Below are positions 58,501 to 64,000 of a DNA stretch of 64,000 bases, piece by piece. The number at the start of each line of letters is the position of its first letter. Position 1 is the first letter of the stretch. Under the pieces are notes generated by a model, which ran no database searches, was not told the origin of the DNA, and saw nothing but the letters and a program-made list of their open reading frames with translations. Source of the stretch: Acinetobacter guerrae (GTDB taxonomy: Bacteria > Pseudomonadota > Gammaproteobacteria > Pseudomonadales > Moraxellaceae); NCBI RefSeq assembly GCF_009372255.1, contig NZ_LXGN01000023.1:38683-102682 (forward strand), written 5' to 3'. A program made the translations under genes and the position numbers.

Positions 58501-59829
58501 ATGCCCGCATCTTATTCTCCTCCCTCGCAAGCGCAACGCGCTCGCAAAGCCGCATTTAGTAGTTTCATTGGCGCTGTCGTCGATTGGTACGATTTTCTTC
58601 TCTACGGTATTGTTGCTGCACTGGTTTTTAATCATCAGTTTTTCCCCAATGTTAGTCCTGCTATTGGAACATTGGCTGCTTTCGCTACATTTGGCATCGG
58701 TTTTTTGTTTCGCCCCTTAGGCGGTATCGTCTTTGGTCATTTTGGTGACCGTTTAGGCCGCAAAAAAATGCTGTTCCTCACCGTGTTTTTGATGGGTACA
58801 GCGACTGTTCTGATTGGTTTACTACCAAATTTTTCAAATATTGGCTGGCTCGCTCCTGTCTTGTTGGTTTTACTTCGTGCGATCCAAGGTTTTGCTGTCG
58901 GTGGCGAATGGGGCGGTGCAGCGCTTATGGCCGTTGAAAGTGCACCTACAGGACGCAAAGCCTTATATAGCAGCGGTGTTCAAATCGGTTACGGTGTTGG
59001 GCTCATGTTGGCAACAGGAAGTGTTTCGCTAGTCATCTATTTATTTGGTCAGGATGCTTTTGCTGATTGGGCATGGCGTCTTCCATTTCTAGCCAGCATA
59101 ATTCTGGTTCTATTTGCGTTATGGGTACGGGGTGGACAAGAAGAGTCACAAGAATTTATGGAAAATGTAGTCAAAGCGAAACAACAGCCTGCGAAAATTC
59201 CATTGTTTGAAGCAGTACGACAAAATCCCAAAGGCTTTTTTTATATTATTGCCTTACGCTTGGCTGAACTGCTCACCATGTATCTGGTTACGACCTTTGC
59301 CTTAAACTATTCCACTAAAAATTTGGGTATGTCCTCTAGTTTATTTTTAAATATTGGGCTGATGGTCGGTGCGATTAGCTGTTTCACTATTCCCTTTTTT
59401 GCTTATATTTCTGACCGCTTTGGTCGTCGACGGATGTGCGTGATGGGTGGCTTGGTTGGCGCTGCTTGTGCATTTCCTTTTTTCTTTGCCTTGGAAAGTG
59501 GCTCAACACTCTGGATTGTTTTATTTGCGATTTTATTGGCTAACCTGTCTCACGATATGGTCGTCAGTGTACATCAACCTATTTTTACAGAATTATTTGG
59601 TACAGCCTATCGCTATAGCGGTGCAGGTGTGGGCTATCAAGTAGCGAGTATTGTTGGCGGAGGATTTACGCCTTTTATTGCCGCAGCGCTCGTGACACTG
59701 GCTAATGGACAATGGCACTATGTTGCCATTTATTTAACGATTGGATGTCTACTTACCGCTTTAGTTGCAGCAAGAATGAAAGCGCACGTACAATCAGAAG
59801 CATCTTCTGAATATGTACAGGAAAAATAA
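58501..59829 (+). CDS. MFS transporter, metabolite:H+ symporter (MHS) family
   Basis: 442 aa from ATG 58501, which puts about 20 residues before helix 1 as in the family; the longer frame from 58420 adds 27 residues. Twelve helices. MHS/sugar-porter signatures: FIGAVVDWYDFLLYG in helix 1, GHFGDRLGRKKML after helix 2, GFAVGGEWGGAAL in helix 4 and DRFGRRRM between helices 8 and 9. Relatives include ProP, ShiA, CitA and KgtP; the substrate (an osmolyte, carboxylate or shikimate) cannot be inferred. The RidA gene follows directly. Confidence 0.82.
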   Translation: MPASYSPPSQAQRARKAAFSSFIGAVVDWYDFLLYGIVAALVFNHQFFPNVSPAIGTLAAFATFGIGFLFRPLGGIVFGHFGDRLGRKKMLFLTVFLMGTATVLIGLLPNFSNIGWLAPVLLVLLRAIQGFAVGGEWGGAALMAVESAPTGRKALYSSGVQIGYGVGLMLATGSVSLVIYLFGQDAFADWAWRLPFLASIILVLFALWVRGGQEESQEFMENVVKAKQQPAKIPLFEAVRQNPKGFFYIIALRLAELLTMYLVTTFALNYSTKNLGMSSSLFLNIGLMVGAISCFTIPFFAYISDRFGRRRMCVMGGLVGAACAFPFFFALESGSTLWIVLFAILLANLSHDMVVSVHQPIFTELFGTAYRYSGAGVGYQVASIVGGGFTPFIAAALVTLANGQWHYVAIYLTIGCLLTALVAARMKAHVQSEASSEYVQEK

Positions 59830-60183
59830 ATGAGCGTTCAGCGTTTACATATCACCAAGCGATTTTCTGAAATCGCAATTTCTGGCAATTTGGTGCATCT
59901 TGCAGGCCAACTTGCAGAAGACTTAAGCTTAGACATTCAAGGTCAAACCCAGCAGACATTAGACCTCATTGATCGATTTCTGGCAGATGCAGGGACAGAT
60001 AAAAGTCATATTCTCTCCGTTATGATCTTTCTCAAAGATATTGAGAATGATTATGCAGGCATGAATGAAGTCTGGGATGCATGGTGTTCAGACATACAGG
60101 CACTTCCGCGCACCTGTGTCGAGGCAAAAATGTATCGTCCAGATGTATTGGTTGAAATGACTGTTGTTGCCGTTAAACCTTAA
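59830..60183 (+). CDS. RidA-family protein
   Basis: 117-aa trimeric YjgF/YER057c/UK114-fold protein. Family features: VHLAGQLAEDLSLDIQGQTQQTLDLIDRFLADAGTDKSHILSVMIFLKD, and RTCVEAKMYRPDVLVEMTVVAV with the conserved Arg of the active cleft. RidA proteins hydrolyse reactive enamine/imine intermediates of PLP enzymes, but this divergent (YoaB/RutC-like) form may act otherwise. It begins at the base after the MHS transporter stop (TAAATG), implying a linked uptake/catabolic role. Its 3' end overlaps the convergent DUF2726 gene by 11 bp. Confidence 0.87.
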   Translation: MSVQRLHITKRFSEIAISGNLVHLAGQLAEDLSLDIQGQTQQTLDLIDRFLADAGTDKSHILSVMIFLKDIENDYAGMNEVWDAWCSDIQALPRTCVEAKMYRPDVLVEMTVVAVKP

Positions 60184-60700
60184 GGTTACTGACTGTATCG
60201 AGCTTAAATACTCGATTTTGTGCTGAAAAAGTGATCTGAGAAGGTTGGGAATTTACTGAAATCAGATCACTTTCAAACTGTTCTCTTAAATCCTTTAGTT
60301 CAGGCACAACATCGTATCGAGTCACACGATAACCTGCCAACTCCAATAATCGATCCTGATAGTAATCAGGATGAACTCGCCGAGCATGACTCAAATCAGC
60401 AAAAGCAATAATCGCACAGACTTGATAATTTTGATCTAAAATCACAAAATCGGCGACCATACACTGATATTTGCTTCTTGTTCTTAGAAATTTGGTGGTC
60501 AGTAAGGCATCGAATGAAACCCGTGCCAGTACCGTAGACTCTGGAAATATTTGTTTCAAACGTGAAAAAAATAATTGCTCATGACTACTCATGACAGCAC
60601 GACGCTTTAACGCGCTGTCGGAGAGCTGTTCACGTTTTAAACCTTTATAGGCCATAAGTGAAATCAGCAATAATATGCCAATTGCTAAAAAGTAATACAT
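60173..60700 (-). CDS. DUF2726 protein with N-terminal membrane anchor
   Basis: 175 aa from ATG 60700 (AGGA 9 bp upstream; TTG 60709 would add three residues). One membrane helix (YYFLAIGILLLISLMAY) then a DUF2726 domain (about residues 40-150): SSHEQLFFSRLKQIFPE, LARVSFDALL, CMVADFVILDQNYQVCAIIAFAD and YYQDRLLELAGYRVTRY. The DFVILD...LL pattern recalls the nuclease-like PD-(D/E)XK topology proposed for the family, but the central glutamate-x-lysine is not evident (AIIAFAD), so activity is doubtful. Function unknown. Confidence 0.78.
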   Translation of the reverse strand: MYYFLAIGILLLISLMAYKGLKREQLSDSALKRRAVMSSHEQLFFSRLKQIFPESTVLARVSFDALLTTKFLRTRSKYQCMVADFVILDQNYQVCAIIAFADLSHARRVHPDYYQDRLLELAGYRVTRYDVVPELKDLREQFESDLISVNSQPSQITFSAQNRVFKLDTVSNLKV

Positions 60701-61047
60701 CTGAATCAATCCTTTAATATTTTTTATATTTCGGTTTCAAAACCGATTTGTTCTACTTTGCCCGCTTATTTTTCATTTTGCAGACTTCCATTTAATCTAA
60801 CTTAAAAGTTTATATTCTTTTAATCAAGTTAGACCAAAGCCTAGAACACCATTCCATGGTTCTTGCATCATAATAAATTATACTGAATATGCAAGTTCTT
60901 CTGTCTGATTAATTCATATTATTTGAATAAGTTATCCTATCGCTTGATTTTAAACTCATCTCGCTTTGACCTGTTTAAAATACTAAAAATTTAAAATATA
61001 GCATCCGTAATTTTTTGTACACTCATGCACTTTTTATGACAAAATGT
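60701..61047. other. Gene-free stretch upstream of the DUF2726 gene
   Basis: About 350 bp, A+T-rich, no gene seen. Contains TCGGTTT-CA-AAACCGA (60731-60746), 31 bp before the DUF2726 start, and a spaced inverted repeat TCTAACTT (60796-60803)/AAGTTAGA (60836-60843). Confidence 0.45.
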
Positions 61048-61079
61048 AAAAAAGCACCTCAATATAGAAGTGCTTTTTT
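61048..61079. terminator. ygiQ terminator
   Basis: AAAAAAGCAC (61048-61057) with GTGCTTTTTT (61070-61079), flanked by A and T runs, 10 bp past the ygiQ stop. Confidence 0.8.
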
Positions 61080-61088
61080 GAGTTTAAG

Positions 61089-63470
61089 CTAAGCTTTAGT
61101 TCTATTTTTAGATCTCGTTTTAGGTTTTGTAGCATCAAAAGGTCGTTTTTGCCCTGTTTCACGTGGTGGCAGACCTGTATGCTGTGTCAAAATTTGACCT
61201 TTCTGTGGACGTTTTTGCTGCTGTTGACTACCTTGACTATTTCGCTTAACTGAATCGCCAGCACTGCTCGAATTTTTCTTACGTGCAGATTGATATTCAC
61301 CATCGGCAGCTTTAGGCTGATAAGTTGGAATCAAATGCTGTTTAGAATTGCCAATTAAATCGGCACGTCCCATTTCTTTTAAAGCCTCACGCAGTAAAGG
61401 CCAGTTGTTTGGATCATGATAACGTAAAAAAGCTTTATGCAAACGACGACGTTTCTCGCCTTTAACAATATCAACATTTTCAGTATAACGCGCTACTTTT
61501 GCCAGAGGATTTTTGCCGGAATAATACATGGTTGTAGCTGTTGCCATTGGTGATGGATAAAAGGTCTGCACCTGATCGGCACGGAAACCATTTTTCTTCA
61601 ACCAAACTGCCAAATTCATCATATCGTAATCGGTCGTACCAGGATGCGCAGCAATAAAGTAAGGGATCAGATATTGCTCTTTACCCACTTCTTTGCTGAA
61701 CCGTTCAAACATTTGTTTAAAACGATCATATGTTCCAATACCAGGCTTCATCATTTTTGACAATGGACCTTGCTCGGTATGTTCAGGTGCAATTTTTAAA
61801 TAGCCGCCCACATGATGCTGTACTAATTCTTTCACGTATTCTGGATTTAGTACCGCCAAGTCATAACGCAGACCAGAACCAATCAAAATCTTCTTTACGC
61901 CTTTAATCTGACGTGCTTTACGGTAAAGCTGTACCAACGGTGCGTGGTCAGTATGCAAATTTTGACAAACACCTGGATACACACAGGAAGGTTTACGACA
62001 ATTCTTTTCAATTTCAGGATCTTTACAAGCCAAACGGTACATATTGGCAGTAGGTCCACCCAAATCAGAAATAATTCCTGTAAATTGTGGTGCAGTATCA
62101 CGAATTTTTTCAATTTCACGCAAAATCGATTCTTCAGAACGGTTTTGAATGATCCGTCCTTCATGCTCGGTAATCGAACAGAACGTACAACCACCAAAGC
62201 AGCCCCGCATGATATTGACCGAAAATTTGATCATATCAAAGGCAGGAAACCGTGCTTCACCATAAGCAGGATGTGGCAATCGCGCATAAGGCAGATCAAA
62301 CACATAATCCATTTCTTCTGTAGTTAACGGAATTGGCGGTGGATTAATCCAGACATCACGTTCACCATGACGTTGTACCAAAGCCCTAGCATTTCCTGGA
62401 TTGGTTTCAAGATGAAGAATACGATTGGCATGTGCATAAAGAATTTGATCATTTGCCACTTCTTCAAATGACGGCAAACGAATTACCGCCAATTCACGCG
62501 GTGGTAATTTATGTTTAATCGCTTTTGATGGTGCAAGTTTAAGTTGCACAATCTGGGTATTTTCATCAAGCTGATCACCTTCTCTTACAATTGGATTGGT
62601 GACGATTTCTTTTTGAAAATTTTGATATTGAGCTAAAGAATTTCCCTTTTCTTTTTCAACTTCACAGCCATCAATATCCTCAGTCATCACATAAGGATTG
62701 ATAATTGGATCTACTCGACCAATACTATCGACATCATTACTGGCTATTTCTACAAATTTCGCTTTCGATGCTTTATTATGCTTATTAATAATAAATGCAG
62801 TACCACGTACATCGGTAATCTCGTGAACCTTTTCACCTTTGGCTAACCGATGCATCACGTCGATAATGGCACGTTCACCATTACCATACATCAATAAGTC
62901 TGCTTTCGAATCCATCAAAATTGAACGACGTACTTTGTCTGACCAATAATCATAATGTGCGATACGACGTAAACTACCTTCAATACCACCTAATAAAACT
63001 GGAACATCAGGAAAAGCTTCTCGACAACGCTGGCAATACACAGTTGCCGCCCGATCGGGACGTTTATTCGCTTCATTATTTGGAGAATAAGCATCATCCG
63101 AACGGATTTTACGATCCGCAGTATAACGGTTGATCATCGAATCCATATTGCCAGCGGTTACGCCCCAAGCAATAGTGGGCTTACCCAAGACACGAAAGCT
63201 CTCGACATTGGTCCAGTCTGGCTGTGCAATAATTCCAACACGGAAACCCTGTGCTTCCAATACACGACCAATCACGCCAGAGACAAAAGACGGATGATCA
63301 ATATATGCATCACCACACACCAAAATAAAGTCGCAAGCATCCCAGCCAAGCTGATCCATTTCTTCGCGCGACATCGGCAAAAATGGTGCAGGTTCAAAAC
63401 ACGACGCCCAATATTTGTCGTAATCAAACAACGCTTTTGGCGCGGTCTGCATAGTGTAGGCAGTAGACAT
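61089..63470 (-). CDS. ygiQ: YgiQ-family radical SAM protein
   Basis: 793 aa, usual length (E. coli about 740). N-terminal UPF0313 domain (residues 40-330, [29 protein letters not shown]), then the radical SAM core with the [4Fe-4S] motif CX3CX2C in [18 protein letters not shown] (about residues 417-434), and the DUF3362 C-terminal region with [15 protein letters not shown] and [14 protein letters not shown]. The last 80 residues are low-complexity and basic ([20 protein letters not shown]). Reaction unknown. Single gene with its own terminator. Confidence 0.94.
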   Translation of the reverse strand: MSTAYTMQTAPKALFDYDKYWASCFEPAPFLPMSREEMDQLGWDACDFILVCGDAYIDHPSFVSGVIGRVLEAQGFRVGIIAQPDWTNVESFRVLGKPTIAWGVTAGNMDSMINRYTADRKIRSDDAYSPNNEANKRPDRAATVYCQRCREAFPDVPVLLGGIEGSLRRIAHYDYWSDKVRRSILMDSKADLLMYGNGERAIIDVMHRLAKGEKVHEITDVRGTAFIINKHNKASKAKFVEIASNDVDSIGRVDPIINPYVMTEDIDGCEVEKEKGNSLAQYQNFQKEIVTNPIVREGDQLDENTQIVQLKLAPSKAIKHKLPPRELAVIRLPSFEEVANDQILYAHANRILHLETNPGNARALVQRHGERDVWINPPPIPLTTEEMDYVFDLPYARLPHPAYGEARFPAFDMIKFSVNIMRGCFGGCTFCSITEHEGRIIQNRSEESILREIEKIRDTAPQFTGIISDLGGPTANMYRLACKDPEIEKNCRKPSCVYPGVCQNLHTDHAPLVQLYRKARQIKGVKKILIGSGLRYDLAVLNPEYVKELVQHHVGGYLKIAPEHTEQGPLSKMMKPGIGTYDRFKQMFERFSKEVGKEQYLIPYFIAAHPGTTDYDMMNLAVWLKKNGFRADQVQTFYPSPMATATTMYYSGKNPLAKVARYTENVDIVKGEKRRRLHKAFLRYHDPNNWPLLREALKEMGRADLIGNSKQHLIPTYQPKAADGEYQSARKKNSSSAGDSVKRNSQGSQQQQKRPQKGQILTQHTGLPPRETGQKRPFDATKPKTRSKNRTKA

Positions 63471-63890
63471 AGCTTGCGATTCTCGGCTTGCTGAATAAGG
63501 AGGGTGACATCAAAGATGAAAGCTGATCATTTTAACATGAATTTCATTCACTTTTTAGAATTATAAAAATTGAATAAACAATGAGATAACAATTATTTTG
63601 ATTATTTTTTAAACTAAAAATTAAATGAGCTTAAATTAATGATCAGCAATACCCGTTATTTAGAATCATAGGATTAATTAGACCATTCACACATATTCTG
63701 CACGAGAAATCAGATATCGTTTGACCAAACTTTGAATACGATGTTGAGGATCAAAACGGTTGAATTCAATGAATCCAAAATGATGAATAGAACTTAATAA
63801 AATGATCATGATTTATTCATAGTTTTATCACTCAGAATTTTATGCCAATTTGTATAGGGTCATTCTCAGTCAATTTTATAAATTCCGAGC
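63471..63890. other. Intergenic region between ygiQ and the rrn operon end
   Basis: 420 bp, very A+T-rich. The only frame of note is a 40-codon minus-strand ORF at 63687-63809 (ending QSLVKRYLISRAEYV), without a clear ribosome-binding site or known relatives; I do not call it a gene. Confidence 0.5.
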
Positions 63891-63931
63891 AAAAAAAAGC
63901 ACCCTAACCTGTTTAAAGATTAGGGTGCTTT
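63891..63931 (-). terminator. rrn operon terminator
   Basis: A 12-bp stem, AAAGCACCCTAA (63896-63907) with TTAGGGTGCTTT (63920-63931), followed on the minus strand by eight Ts; it begins 10 bp after the 5S gene end. Confidence 0.9.
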
Positions 63932-63940
63932 AGATTTAAA

Positions 63941-64000
63941 AGCTGGCGATGACTTACTCTCACATGGCCAAGGCCACACTACCATCAGCGCGAAGAGGTT
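63941..64000 (-). rRNA. rrf: 5S ribosomal RNA, 3' half (gene continues past the window)
   Basis: The reverse complement reads ...CTCTTCGCGCTGATGGTAGTGTGGCCTTGGCCATGTGAGAGTAAGTCATCGCCAGC..., which contains the conserved 5S helix IV/V and 3' segments (TGGTAGTGTGG, ATGTGAGAGTA) and the terminal CATCGCCAGC that pairs with the 5S 5' end. About 60 of roughly 115 nt are in the window, so a minus-strand rrn operon lies to the right. Confidence 0.95.

Noticed and set aside
63687..63809. 40-codon minus-strand frame near the rrn terminator
   Set aside because: No clear ribosome-binding site and no recognisable family; could be a gene remnant but cannot be supported.

Overview
The window is a stretch of ordinary chromosome from a gamma-proteobacterium of the order Pseudomonadales, almost certainly an Acinetobacter. 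Evidence: A+T-rich DNA; the block xerD-dsbC-hom-thrC as in Pseudomonas and Acinetobacter; MurD, ParC (Ser84/Glu88 numbering), LptF and NudF sequences that read like Acinetobacter proteins; a TorF-type porin, an OprD-family porin and a NiaP-type niacin transporter. The species cannot be named from sequence alone. I see no prophage, insertion sequence, CRISPR array, tRNA or secretion-system cluster. The only rRNA is the 3' end of a 5S gene at the right edge, so an rrn operon on the minus strand enters there.

Layout. 1-2.0 kb: 3' part of argH, yggX, then a 630-bp gene-free stretch with a ~110-bp tandem repeat, a perfect 46-bp palindrome and a possible small-RNA terminator. 2.0-8 kb: phoU (own Pho box), tolC, TPP-riboswitch-controlled thiC, nudF and cpdA. 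8.2-12.3 kb: dksA-gluQ facing ftsW and murD. 12.4-15 kb: Fur-box-preceded feoA-feoB and a small Cys-rich Feo partner. 15-19.6 kb: xerD-dsbC-hom-thrC. 19.7-24.6 kb: pbpG, gacA, pilS-pilR. 24.6-32.7 kb: ctpA-gpmI, lptF-lptG, pepA-holC plus an unknown coiled-coil gene and a small Pho-box gene. 32.7-36.3 kb: nrdR-ribD-DNA methylase-ribE. 36.4-40.3 kb: glnK-amtB with a candidate sigma-54 promoter, ubiK, and comM broken by an in-frame amber codon. 40.3-46.5 kb: two porins, ppa, a MAPEG protein, fadD. 46.6-54.8 kb: parC, niaP, GNAT, TRIC, YchJ, TerC/CBS and LOG genes. 55-63.5 kb: a DHA2 drug exporter, GH25 lysozyme-dinB, MHS transporter-RidA, a DUF2726 protein and YgiQ.

Functionally this is housekeeping: envelope building (murD, ftsW, lptFG, pbpG, tolC), cofactors (thiC, ribD/ribE, ubiK), amino acids (argH, hom, thrC), metal and nitrogen uptake (feo, glnK-amtB), phosphate sensing (phoU), two-component regulation (gacA, pilSR), and DNA processing (xerD, parC, dinB, holC, comM).

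The observations most worth following are the amber mutation in comM, two Pho boxes (one before phoU, a tandem one before an unknown 72-aa protein), the repeat/palindrome cluster at 1.3-1.8 kb, a stem that encloses the thiC ribosome-binding site downstream of the riboswitch, and a solitary DPPY-type DNA methylase translationally coupled inside the riboflavin operon. I did not find a clear novel multi-gene system. Start codons were moved from the longest reading frame where a Shine-Dalgarno sequence or family length argued for it; each case is stated.
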